Shown here one piece after another: positions 1 through 6,949 of a DNA stretch of 31,887 bases. Where the stretch lies: assembly GCA_016202645.1 (NCBI GenBank), contig JACQOF010000017.1, forward strand, positions 1-31,887, written 5' to 3'. A program made the translations under genes and the position numbers. Each line of letters begins with the position of its first letter. Positions within the stretch are counted from its first letter, which is position 1. The notes beneath the pieces are model-generated. The model saw only the letters and a program-made list of their open reading frames with translations. It did not search any database and was not told the origin of the DNA. This stretch comes from a bacterium. GTDB lineage: Bacteria; Lindowbacteria; 2-12-FULL-62-27.

Positions 1-157
1 GCTCAGGGGTAGGCCGGTCGGGATTGCCCATCGCAAGGTCAATGACGTCGCGACCGGCCTGGCGCATCCGGTGCCGGGTCTCGTTGATGATCCCGAACAG
101 ATACGGCGGCAGACGATCCATCCGATAGGCCCATCTCAAACTGGATTTCCTCGGCAT
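1..157 (-). CDS. class I/II PLP-dependent aminotransferase, N-terminal fragment
   Basis: Reading the reverse strand from position 157 gives an open frame of about 52 residues that runs off the left edge. It contains [17 protein letters not shown] followed by [15 protein letters not shown]. This is the characteristic N-terminus of the fold-type I aminotransferases of the AlaC / LL-diaminopimelate aminotransferase group, where the RLPPYxF segment and the MGNPD substrate-loop motif are conserved. Those enzymes transfer an amino group to pyruvate or 2-oxoglutarate using pyridoxal phosphate in the cytoplasm. The ATG at 157 is preferred over the in-frame ATG at 121 because family members carry a dozen or so residues before RLPPY, although neither has a strong ribosome site. 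The catalytic lysine lies outside the window, so the exact substrate cannot be assigned. The gene is divergent from the envelope operon, with about 95 bases between the starts. Confidence 0.8.
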   Translation of the reverse strand, partial: MPRKSSLRWAYRMDRLPPYLFGIINETRHRMRQAGRDVIDLAMGNPDRPTPE

Positions 158-210
158 GGCCGCACAACCTACACCGTTTGCGCGCCGGGCGCAAGGCCGG
201 CCCCCTACCC

Positions 211-239
211 TTCAGATTGAATTTTGACAGCGGTACAGT
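211..239 (+). promoter_or_regulatory. possible sigma-70-type promoter of the envelope operon
   Basis: TTCAGA (211-216) and TACAGT (234-239) are separated by 17 bases, each matching four of six consensus positions. They sit in the only gap between the divergent aminotransferase and the reductase fusion. A start near 246 would leave a very short leader before the ATG at 254, which also lacks a recognisable ribosome site. This is a weak call from inspection only. Confidence 0.22.
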
Positions 240-253
240 TACCCTCGACCGAT

Positions 254-1573
254 ATGGTCGAAGTACTTGTTTACACCAAAGCCTACTGCCCCTATTGCAA
301 GTGGGCGAAGCAGCTGCTCGCGTCCAAGGGGGTCGGGTTTCGCGAGATCGACGTGATGTCGGATGCGGAGTTGGAGCGAAAGATGCGGAAAGAATCGGGC
401 GGACGGACAGTGCCGCAGATTTTCATCGACGGCCGGCCCTACGGGGGGTTTGACGAGATTTCAGAGCTCGACCGGCGGGGCAAGCTGGATGAACTGCTGG
501 GACTCAAGCCCATCCGCGGCGGACAGGGAAGTCCAGTCCCCAACGCTCCAGTCTCAGAAAATTCCAGGACGGAATTTTCTCCATTGCGCGTTGGGGGCGG
601 CTCGGACGGCGGCGTACCGCCGCCCGAGACCGAAGATCTCGTGATTCTCGGCAGCGGCGCAGCCGGACTCACGGCGGCCATTTACGCCGCGCGCGCGAAC
701 TTGAAGCCCCTCGTCATCGACGGCCTTCAGCCGGGCGGACAGCTCACCATCACGACCGACGTCGAGAACTATCCCGGGTTTCCAAACGGCGTGATGGGTC
801 CGGAACTGATGGATCTCTTCCGAAAGCAGGCCGAACGGTTCGGAACGCGGATCATCTACGGAGAAGTTTCGCAGGCGGATCTCAAGCGCCGGCCCTTCGC
901 TCTGCGCCTCGGTCCGGACAAAACCGTCCGCGCCCGCGCCCTCATCATCGCCACCGGCGCGACGGCCAGGTGGCTCGGGATTCCCGGCGAGAAACCGGCG
1001 CCCGACGGGTACGGCGGCCGCGGCGTTTCGGCCTGCGCGACCTGTGACGCCGCTTTTTTCCAAAATCAAGTGGTGGCCGTCGCCGGCGGCGGCGACACGG
1101 CGATGGAGGAATCGAATTTTCTGACGAAATTTGCATCGAAGGTCATCCTGATTCACCGGCGCGATAAATTCCGCGCCTCGAAAATCATGCAGGCGCGCGT
1201 TTTGAACAATCCCAAGGTGGAAGTCCGCTGGAACACGGCCATCGCGGAGGTTCTCGGCGACGGCAAGGTCATGACCGGTTTGAAACTCCGGTCCACCGCC
1301 GACAAATCCGAAAGCAGGCTTGACTGCCAGGGTTTTTTCGTCGCCATCGGCCATCAGCCGAACACCGCGCCTTTTCGGGGTCAGCTCGACCTCGACGAGA
1401 TCGGATACATCCGAACGATCCCGGGAGGCGGCCCCCGCACGAGCGTCCCCGGCGTATTCGCCGCCGGCGACGTGGCCGACCGGGTATACCGCCAGGCGGT
1501 CACGGCCGCCGGCACGGGCTGCATGGCGGCGCTGGACGCCGAAAAGTATTTGGAGGAGACAAACCATGAGTAA
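254..1573 (+). CDS. glutaredoxin-thioredoxin reductase fusion protein
   Basis: A 439-residue cytoplasmic redox enzyme. Residues 1 to about 80 are a glutaredoxin with the CPYC active site (Cys12, Cys15) and the TVPQIFIDG glutathione/cis-Pro segment. Residues from about 128 on are a low-molecular-weight thioredoxin reductase: FAD-binding GSGAAG (about 133), redox pair CATC (Cys261, Cys264), NADPH-binding GGGDTAMEE, and the C-terminal FAD motif GVFAAGDVADRVYRQ. The likely role is passing NADPH electrons through FAD and the CATC disulfide to the attached glutaredoxin or to separate thioredoxins. The ATG at 254 is chosen because MVEVLVYTKAYCPYC is a normal glutaredoxin start; the upstream TTG at 224 only adds ten unrelated residues. 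The linker (about residues 95-128) is encoded by a strongly palindromic stretch. The stop overlaps the start of the next gene. A Grx fused N-terminally to this type of reductase is uncommon; the known NTRC fusions carry thioredoxin at the C-terminus. Confidence 0.9.
   Translation: MVEVLVYTKAYCPYCKWAKQLLASKGVGFREIDVMSDAELERKMRKESGGRTVPQIFIDGRPYGGFDEISELDRRGKLDELLGLKPIRGGQGSPVPNAPVSENSRTEFSPLRVGGGSDGGVPPPETEDLVILGSGAAGLTAAIYAARANLKPLVIDGLQPGGQLTITTDVENYPGFPNGVMGPELMDLFRKQAERFGTRIIYGEVSQADLKRRPFALRLGPDKTVRARALIIATGATARWLGIPGEKPAPDGYGGRGVSACATCDAAFFQNQVVAVAGGGDTAMEESNFLTKFASKVILIHRRDKFRASKIMQARVLNNPKVEVRWNTAIAEVLGDGKVMTGLKLRSTADKSESRLDCQGFFVAIGHQPNTAPFRGQLDLDEIGYIRTIPGGGPRTSVPGVFAAGDVADRVYRQAVTAAGTGCMAALDAEKYLEETNHE
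538..628. repeat. palindromic element inside the fusion-protein linker
   Basis: Nested inverted repeats lie within the coding frame. CCCCAACGC (538-546) pairs with GCGTTGGGG (588-596), enclosing GAAAATTCC (557-565) paired with GGAATTTTC (571-579). A second hairpin follows at 601-628, with CTCGG/CCGAG and CGGCGG/CCGCCG arms. It encodes a low-complexity Gly/Ser/Pro linker. The dense symmetry in a linker suggests a small REP- or MITE-like element captured in frame, comparable in principle to Rickettsia palindromic elements in genes. No second copy is visible in the window. Confidence 0.55.
1553..1559 (+). promoter_or_regulatory. strong ribosome binding site that decides the OmpH-1 start
   Basis: GGAGGAG lies seven bases before the ATG at 1566. 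That ATG overlaps the reductase stop and is in frame with the first OmpH-like gene. This supports the long N-terminus rather than the internal GTG starts at 1689 or 1719. Confidence 0.6.
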
Positions 1574-2228
1574 AACAGTCGCCACGAACGGACACGAACG
1601 AGCACGAACGGGCACGAAAAAAAGTACGAGCCATTCCGGTTATTTTTCTCGATTCTTCCGCTCGAACCTGGGTGGACTGATTTCATTCGTGTTCGTTCGT
1701 GTCCGTTCGTGTCCGTTCGTGTCCTGTATTTTGATCTGTTTCCTTACCGGTCTGTATTCAACGCCCGCCTTCGCCGAGGCCCTCATCCGGATCGCCGTGG
1801 TGAATTTCGAGGAGGTGTCCATGAGCTACCAGACATTTCAGACCCGGCTCAAGGACAACGACACGAAGAAGGACCGGGTGGTCGAGAGCGTCACGAAGGA
1901 GAACGAGGAAATCCGGCGGATGGAGAAGGACCTCTCGTCGGAGCACGATTCCGTCCGTGTCCAGCGGCTCCAGTCGATCATCGCCCAGCGCAAGGTTGAA
2001 CTTCAGACGTTTTATTATCAGTCGATGAACGTCCTCGACAAGGAGCGTGAGACCCTGATCTCGGAGGCCCGGAAATCGATTTACAACGCGATCCGGGACA
2101 TCGCGATCCAGAAAGGGTTCAGTCTCGTCTTTTCGGAAAATGAAATTTTGTACGCGTCGGAAGATTATGTCGACATGACGGCCGACGTGGTTCAGAAACT
2201 CAATCAGCCGAAACAGGCCAAACCTTAA
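1566..2228 (+). CDS. OmpH/Skp family periplasmic chaperone, copy 1
   Basis: Skp/OmpH proteins are trimeric periplasmic chaperones that hold unfolded outer-membrane proteins between the Sec translocon and the BAM complex. The mature part begins after a hydrophobic stretch ending STPAFA and shows the usual short beta segment (IRIAVVNFEEV). A long charged coiled coil follows, then the returning segment with GFSLVFSENEILYASEDYVDMT and a final VVQKLN. With the ATG at 1566 (ribosome site GGAGGAG) the product is 220 residues, but about 45 of the first 60 residues are encoded by an inverted-repeat element, giving an abnormally long and basic n-region to the signal peptide. A GTG at 1689 would give a conventional 29-residue signal. 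The gene is followed 14 bases later by a second family member and then lpxD, the classic order around lipid A genes. Confidence 0.82.
   Translation: MSKTVATNGHERARTGTKKSTSHSGYFSRFFRSNLGGLISFVFVRVRSCPFVSCILICFLTGLYSTPAFAEALIRIAVVNFEEVSMSYQTFQTRLKDNDTKKDRVVESVTKENEEIRRMEKDLSSEHDSVRVQRLQSIIAQRKVELQTFYYQSMNVLDKERETLISEARKSIYNAIRDIAIQKGFSLVFSENEILYASEDYVDMTADVVQKLNQPKQAKP
1583..1724. repeat. inverted array of CACGAACGG-type repeats inside the OmpH-1 N-terminus
   Basis: The left arm (1583-1617) is a run of short direct repeats of the form CACGAACGGA. The right arm (1687-1724) is the reverse complement of the same units (TCGTGTCCGT and variants). About 70 bases of unrelated sequence separate them. 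The whole element is open in the OmpH frame and lies between a strong start site and the hydrophobic signal core. It has the look of a dispersed genomic repeat that landed in frame. There is no transposase. Confidence 0.75.
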
Positions 2229-2242
2229 AGGAGGAATACCGA

Positions 2243-2836
2243 ATGACCCGTTTGATTTCTGTTCTGATGTCCCTCGTGGTCGCCGCGGCCCTGGCCGCAA
2301 GTCCGGCGCTCGCCGACGCCGAGCTGTCCGCCGGGAACATCAAGGCGTGTTTCATCGATTTGCAGGAAGTGCTGGAGAATTTTCCGGAGTATACCAAAGC
2401 CAAGGAAAGCCTGCAGGGCTGGGCCGAACCGAAACAGAAGATGATCTCCGAGAAGGAAAAAAACCTCCAGCGGATGGACAACGAGCTGAAAAAGAGCGTC
2501 CTCCTGACGCAGGAAGCCCGGGAGGGCAAGGAGAAGGATTTCAAAAAGGAGCTTGAGGGATACCAATCCATGGTCAAGGACCTCCAGTCGGATCTCGCCG
2601 ACAAGGAGCGGGAACTGCTGGCGCCGGTCAAGGAAAATCTCGCCAAGTCCATTGAAGCGGTCTCCAAGGATCTCGGATACAACGTCGTCTTCGACGCCGC
2701 GGCGCCCGCCGGCCGGCCGATCCTCTATGTCGACGATTCGCTCGACATCACCCAGGCCGTCGTCGAGAAATTGAAGAAAGAGGGGAAGGGCAAGGAGGGA
2801 AAAGAGAAACCGGGCAAGGAGAAGGAGGACAAGTAG
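2243..2836 (+). CDS. OmpH/Skp family periplasmic chaperone, copy 2
   Basis: A 197-residue paralogue of the preceding gene. It has a clean Sec signal peptide (hydrophobic residues 4-20, cleavage after SPALA-D), then IKACFIDLQEVLENFPEYTKA, which is the conserved first strand and helix start of OmpH/Skp. A coiled coil of about 90 residues rich in Lys and Glu follows, then the return segment DLGYNVVFDAA...ILYVDDSLDITQAVVEKL. The last 20 residues are a lysine/glutamate/glycine tail. The start is supported by AAAGGAGG about eight bases upstream. Its stop codon shares one base with the GTG of lpxD, so the two are probably translationally coupled. The role is inferred to be escorting outer-membrane proteins through the periplasm. 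Confidence 0.9.
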   Translation: MTRLISVLMSLVVAAALAASPALADAELSAGNIKACFIDLQEVLENFPEYTKAKESLQGWAEPKQKMISEKEKNLQRMDNELKKSVLLTQEAREGKEKDFKKELEGYQSMVKDLQSDLADKERELLAPVKENLAKSIEAVSKDLGYNVVFDAAAPAGRPILYVDDSLDITQAVVEKLKKEGKGKEGKEKPGKEKEDK

Positions 2837-3945
2837 TGTCCGCGCGCGAGCGGGGCCGCACGGCCCGGCAAATCGAGCGGGCCGTTTCCGAATCAGGCGT
2901 CGCCGTCGAACTGCTCGGCGACCCAGACGCGGCGGCCGCCGGTCTCACCGACCTTTCCGATCCCCGTCCGGGCTGCCTGATTTTTGTCGAACGCCCCAAA
3001 GACGTCGCGGCCGCGCTTCAGGTCGCCGCGCCCGTTCTGATTCTGCCCCGGTCTGAATTGAACCAGGTGGTTCCCGCCTCCGGCCGCGCCGTTCTCGGCG
3101 TGTCCGACGTTCGCCGCGCCATGCCGGTCCTCCTCGGGCTTTTCGATAACCGGCCGGTTCCCCCGCGCGGCGTTCATCCCGCGGCGGTGGTCGCGAAGAC
3201 CGCGTTGATTGGGAAGGACGTTTCCATCGCTCCCGGCGTGGTGGTCGGGGAAGACTGCCGGATCGAGGATGGCGTCATTCTGGAACCGCACGTCAGCGTC
3301 GGTCCCGGAAGCCGGATCGGCGCGGAGTCCCGGATTCACGCAGGCGCCCGCGTCTACGACGGCGTCGACATCGGCCGCCGCTGCCGGATCCACAGCGGCG
3401 CCGTCATCGGCAGTGACGGCTTCGGCTACGTTTCTTCGCCCGCGGGCCACGCCAAAATTCCGCAGATCGGCGGCGTGGTCATCGAAGACGACGTCGAAAT
3501 CGGCGCGAACGTCACCATCGACCGCGGCGCCGTCGGCATGACGCGGGTCGGCGCCGGCGCCAAGATCGACAATCTCGTGCATCTGGCCCACAACGTCGCG
3601 CTCGGCCCTCATTCCATCGTCATCGCGCAGTCCGGCATCGCCGGGAGCGCAAAACTCGGTGCCTGGACGATCCTCGCCGCCCAGTCGGGCGTCGCCGGCC
3701 ACATCCGTGTCGGCGACCGGTGCATGATTGGCGCCAAATCGGGCGTCACCAAATCCCTGCCGCCCGGCCAGATCGTCTCGGGCTTTCCGGCGCGGCCCCA
3801 TCCCGATGAAAAGCGGATCAAAGTTTGTCTCGGCCGGCTTCCCTCCACTGTCCGCGATGTCGCCCGGATCAGGGCCGCCGTCCTGCGGCTGTCCAAACGC
3901 CTGACCCGGGTCGAAAGCGAAGACGCCCGTGCAATACACGCTTAA
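2836..3945 (+). CDS. lpxD: UDP-3-O-(3-hydroxyacyl)glucosamine N-acyltransferase
   Basis: LpxD adds the second 3-hydroxyacyl chain, carried on ACP, to the 2-amino group of UDP-3-O-acylglucosamine, the third step of lipid A synthesis. The 369 residues have the N-terminal uridine-binding domain (ending near FDNRPVPPRGVHPAAVV). A left-handed parallel beta helix of hexapeptide repeats follows, then a helical C-terminal tail (RIRAAVLRLSKRLTRVE). The signature IDNLVHLAHNVALG carries the catalytic histidine (His252, with His249 nearby), and GSDGFGY is the family acyl-carrier contact region. Translation starts at a GTG overlapping the ompH stop. The end overlaps the next gene by 17 bases. Confidence 0.96.
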   Translation: MSARERGRTARQIERAVSESGVAVELLGDPDAAAAGLTDLSDPRPGCLIFVERPKDVAAALQVAAPVLILPRSELNQVVPASGRAVLGVSDVRRAMPVLLGLFDNRPVPPRGVHPAAVVAKTALIGKDVSIAPGVVVGEDCRIEDGVILEPHVSVGPGSRIGAESRIHAGARVYDGVDIGRRCRIHSGAVIGSDGFGYVSSPAGHAKIPQIGGVVIEDDVEIGANVTIDRGAVGMTRVGAGAKIDNLVHLAHNVALGPHSIVIAQSGIAGSAKLGAWTILAAQSGVAGHIRVGDRCMIGAKSGVTKSLPPGQIVSGFPARPHPDEKRIKVCLGRLPSTVRDVARIRAAVLRLSKRLTRVESEDARAIHA

Positions 3946-5227
3946 ATCCTCATTCCCGCTCAACGGCGTCGGCCTCCACACCGGCCAATCCGTGACGGCG
4001 ACTTTTCTTCCGGCGGAACCCGACACCGGCATTCGCTTTCGCCGGGTCGATCTTCCGGAATCTCCCGAAATCGCCGCGCGGGTCCGGCACGTCGTCCGGG
4101 CCGACCGCGGCACGAGCGTCGCGGTGGGAGACGTCCACGTCCACACCATCGAGCACCTCATGGCCGCGCTTTTTTCGATGGGCGTCGACAACTGCGTCGT
4201 GGAATTGACCGCCGAGGAGGCGCCGCTTCTGGACGGATCCTCGAAGGTCTTTGTGGAGGCGATCCGCGCGGCCGGCATCAAAGCCCAGCACCAGGCAGCG
4301 TCGAAAACATTTACGATCCGGGAACCCGTGCATCTGGTCGACGGCAGCCGCATGCTGATCGCCCTGCCCTCCGCCGATTTTCACGTTTCCGAAACCGTCT
4401 CCTTTCCCGACCCCGCCGTCGGCACCCAGCACGCGGCATTCCGCGTGACCCCGGAGGAATTTTCCGCGGAGATCGCGCCGGCGCGGACATTCGGGTTCGT
4501 GTCCGAGGCGGATGAGCTTCGGAACAAGGGCATGATCAAGGGCGCGAGCCTGGAAAACGCGGTGGTGTTCGAGAACGGCAAACTCATCAGCGGGCCCCTC
4601 CGGTTTTCCGACGAGCCGGTCCGGCACAAAATCCTCGATCTTCTCGGAGACCTCGCGCTGCTGGGCCGCCCCATTCGCGGACGCATCGTCGCCTTTCGGT
4701 CCGGCCACGCGTTTAATGTCCGGTTCGTGCGAATGCTGGTCGACCGTTATCTCAAAACGCCCGAAGGCATCGAGGAATCCGCCGGCCCGTCCACGGCCGA
4801 TTTTCCGCTCGACATCAGCGCCATCCAGCAGGTCCTGCCTCACCGGTATCCGTTTCTGCTGGTCGACCGGATCCTCGGCATGAGCGAAACGACGGCAGTC
4901 GGCCTCAAAAATGTCACCGGGAACGAATCTTTTTTTCAAGGCCATTTCCCGGATCGGCCGGTCATGCCGGGTGTCCTGATCGTCGAGGCCATCGCGCAGG
5001 TCGGCGCGATTTTGCTCCTGACCCGGCTGAATAAAAAAGGGAAGATCGTCTACTTTTTGGGACTCGACAAGGTCAAATGGCGCAAGCCCGTCGTGCCGGG
5101 GGACCAGGTGATTCTGGAATGCACCGCCGTCAACATCGGCGGCCGGATCGGCGCGATGGAGGGCAAGGCCTTCGTCGAAGGCGCGCTCGTGGCGGAAGGG
5201 CTTTTCAAGTATGCCGTCTCGGACTAA
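3929..5227 (+). CDS. bifunctional LpxC deacetylase / FabZ 3-hydroxyacyl-ACP dehydratase fusion
   Basis: A 432-residue two-enzyme protein. Residues 1 to about 285 are LpxC, the zinc-dependent deacetylase that commits UDP-3-O-acyl-GlcNAc to lipid A. HTIEH (His72-His76) holds the catalytic Glu75 and zinc ligand His76. His233 and Asp237 (HKILDLLGDL) complete the zinc site, His260 (SGHAFN) is the general acid, and the ARTFGF motif is present. Residues from about 290 are FabZ, which dehydrates 3-hydroxyacyl-ACP for fatty acid elongation: LPHRYPFLLVDRI, then GHFPDRPVMPG with the catalytic His339 and Glu353. The fusion ties the two enzymes that compete for the 3-hydroxyacyl pool. Such fusions are established in Bacteroidetes and several other diderm phyla. 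The start is the GTG giving MQYTLKSSFPLNGVGLH, typical of LpxC; lpxA overlaps the end by 17 bases. Confidence 0.96.
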   Translation: MQYTLKSSFPLNGVGLHTGQSVTATFLPAEPDTGIRFRRVDLPESPEIAARVRHVVRADRGTSVAVGDVHVHTIEHLMAALFSMGVDNCVVELTAEEAPLLDGSSKVFVEAIRAAGIKAQHQAASKTFTIREPVHLVDGSRMLIALPSADFHVSETVSFPDPAVGTQHAAFRVTPEEFSAEIAPARTFGFVSEADELRNKGMIKGASLENAVVFENGKLISGPLRFSDEPVRHKILDLLGDLALLGRPIRGRIVAFRSGHAFNVRFVRMLVDRYLKTPEGIEESAGPSTADFPLDISAIQQVLPHRYPFLLVDRILGMSETTAVGLKNVTGNESFFQGHFPDRPVMPGVLIVEAIAQVGAILLLTRLNKKGKIVYFLGLDKVKWRKPVVPGDQVILECTAVNIGGRIGAMEGKAFVEGALVAEGLFKYAVSD

Positions 5228-6014
5228 ACCGACCCGCCGGAAAAAATCGCCGGACGCCCGCGTGACCGCGCGGCCGCGCCGCATTCCCGCCGGCGTCGAC
5301 GTCGGCCCGTACTGCGTGATCGGTGACCGGGTGCGCTTCGAGGGGCCCTGCCGACTGCACGAGCGGGTTTCGATCCACGGGCGCACCGTCATCGGGGCCG
5401 GCTGTGAATTTTTTCCGGGCGCGGTCGTCGGGTCGGTACCCCAGGACCTGAAATTCGGCGGCGAGGAAACCGAGGTTCGCGTCGGCCGAAACAACATCTT
5501 CCGCGAATACGTGACGGTTCACGCCGGCACAGCCGGCGGCGGCGGCGTGACGTCCATCGGCGACCACAATCTCTTCATGGCCTATTCCCACGTCGCGCAC
5601 GACTGCCACGTCGGCAGTCACGTCGTCCTTGCCAACCAGGTCGGCCTGTCCGGCCACGTCACGATCGAGGACCACGTCATCGTCAGCGGCATGACCGGCG
5701 TCATCCAGTTCGCGCGCATCGGCAAACACGCCCACGTCGGGGGGCAGCTTCGCATCACCAAGGACGTCGCGCCCTGGTGCCGGGTGGCGGGCGAGGACAA
5801 GGTCCACATCATCGGCATCAATTCCATCGGCCTCGAACGGCGCGGATTTTCGAAGGAGGTCATCGAGGCCCTCAAGTCCGCGCTGCGCGTCCTCCTCACG
5901 CCGTCTCTCACCACCCGCGAGGCCCTCGACAAACTCCTCGCCGCCAAACCCGGCCGGGAAGTGATGGACCTGATCGAGTTCATCCAGACCAGCAAGATCG
6001 GGATTCACAAATAG
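5211..6014 (+). CDS. lpxA: acyl-ACP-UDP-N-acetylglucosamine O-acyltransferase
   Basis: LpxA catalyses the first lipid A step, moving a 3-hydroxyacyl chain from ACP to the 3-hydroxyl of UDP-GlcNAc in the cytoplasm. The 267 residues form hexapeptide repeats (VGPYCVIGD, SVPQDLKFGGEET, REYVTVHAGT) and a C-terminal helical domain starting about residue 205 (GLERRGFSKEVIEAL). The catalytic base is His130 (SHVAHDCHVG; E. coli His125), and the equivalents of His122 and His144 are His127 and His149. The usual HQF histidine (E. coli His160) is replaced by Ile165 in GVIQFARIG. The chain-length ruler glycine (E. coli Gly173) is kept as Gly178, suggesting a long hydroxyacyl chain. The first turn of the helix is shorter and more basic than usual (TKPTRRKK). 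The start overlaps the end of lpxC-fabZ. Confidence 0.95.
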   Translation: MPSRTKPTRRKKSPDARVTARPRRIPAGVDVGPYCVIGDRVRFEGPCRLHERVSIHGRTVIGAGCEFFPGAVVGSVPQDLKFGGEETEVRVGRNNIFREYVTVHAGTAGGGGVTSIGDHNLFMAYSHVAHDCHVGSHVVLANQVGLSGHVTIEDHVIVSGMTGVIQFARIGKHAHVGGQLRITKDVAPWCRVAGEDKVHIIGINSIGLERRGFSKEVIEALKSALRVLLTPSLTTREALDKLLAAKPGREVMDLIEFIQTSKIGIHK

Positions 6015-6016
6015 GG

Positions 6017-6862
6017 ATGACGCCCGGCCTGCCCGTCGGCCTGATCGCCGGCGAAGGCGATTTTCCGGTACGGTTCGCCGCCGCCGCGCGGAAAAAGGGG
6101 CATGATGTGGTCGCCTGCGCGGTCCTCGGCGCCGCCTCGAAGGAGATTGAATCGGCGGCGACGAAAACGCACTGGATCAAACTCGGCAAAATCGGAAAAA
6201 TTCTCGGCCATTTCCGGGACGAAAACGTCCGGGACGTCGTGATGTGCGGCCGCATCCGCAAGGAGATCTTCTTCAAACATCCCGCCATCGACGTCGTCGG
6301 ACTGAAACTTCTGGCCGCCCTCAAGGACCAGCGCACCGGGTCGATCCTCTCGGCCGCCGCCGATTTTCTCGAACGCGAGGGATTCACCGTTCGGTCCTCC
6401 GTGTGGGCCCTCGATGAGGATATTCCGGCCGAAGGCATTCTCACGCGGCGCAAACCCGACCGCCGCGAGCGCGCCGACGTCGAATTCGGCGTCCGCATGG
6501 CCCGGGCTCTTGCGGACCTGGACATCGGCCAGACCGTTGTCGTCAAGGACCGCATCGTGGTGGCGGCGGAGGCGGTCGAAGGCACGGACGAGACGATCGA
6601 GAGGGCCGGCCGGATCGCCGGGCCCGGATGCGTCATCGTCAAAATGAACGCCCCCGGCCGCGACCTCCGCTTCGACGTCCCCACCATCGGCCCCGAAACC
6701 CTCCGGCGCATGTCCGACGCGAAAGCCTCCGTCCTCGCCGTTCAGGCCGGGCAGACACTCCTCCTCGACAAGGAGAAATTGATCAATACGGCAAACCTGT
6801 CCAAAATTTCCGTGATCGCCGTTCCCGGCCCGGACGGAACCGGAAAGACGGAGAGAGGGTAA
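6017..6862 (+). CDS. lpxI: UDP-2,3-diacylglucosamine pyrophosphatase, LpxI type
   Basis: LpxI hydrolyses UDP-2,3-diacylglucosamine to lipid X and UMP, replacing the unrelated LpxH found in enterobacteria. The 281-residue protein has the family N-terminus GLIAGEGDFPVRFAAAARKKG. The middle holds the CGRIRKE and DQRTGSILSAAADFLE segments. The C-terminal catalytic domain holds DLRFDVPTIGPETL, with Asp220 matching the essential Asp225 of Caulobacter LpxI. The ATG at 6017 lies two bases after the lpxA stop and gives the normal family N-terminus. With lpxA, lpxC and lpxD next to it, this completes the route to lipid X; lpxB is not in the window. The last dozen residues are poorly conserved and Gly-rich. 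Confidence 0.93.
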   Translation: MTPGLPVGLIAGEGDFPVRFAAAARKKGHDVVACAVLGAASKEIESAATKTHWIKLGKIGKILGHFRDENVRDVVMCGRIRKEIFFKHPAIDVVGLKLLAALKDQRTGSILSAAADFLEREGFTVRSSVWALDEDIPAEGILTRRKPDRRERADVEFGVRMARALADLDIGQTVVVKDRIVVAAEAVEGTDETIERAGRIAGPGCVIVKMNAPGRDLRFDVPTIGPETLRRMSDAKASVLAVQAGQTLLLDKEKLINTANLSKISVIAVPGPDGTGKTERG

Positions 6863-6949
6863 CAGCGAGGCCGGCGAATTTGGATTTCAAAAGTTGCCAA
6901 GCTTGAGTTATTCTGAATACACGGATACCGAATACAGGAGGTGGCGGAC

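Noticed and set aside
224-253. TTG start extending the reductase fusion by ten residues
   Set aside because: No ribosome site, and the glutaredoxin fold begins naturally at the ATG at 254.
554-1615. Long leftward open frame opposite the glutaredoxin-reductase gene
   Set aside because: It mirrors the strong coding gene in a GC-rich region and shows Arg/Asp/Gly-rich shadow composition without domains.
1583-1724. Possible CRISPR array
   Set aside because: The units are short direct repeats without regular spacers, and the two arms are inverted relative to each other.
2893-4353. 486-codon leftward frame opposite lpxD and lpxC
   Set aside because: It is antisense to two well-supported enzymes and has repetitive Asp/Ala/Val composition typical of a shadow frame.
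3950-5497. 515-codon leftward frame opposite lpxC-fabZ
   Set aside because: Same reason; no recognisable motif.
6894-6921. Promoter before the rhodanese gene
   Set aside because: TTGCCA and AATACA with a 16-base gap match too few consensus positions to call.
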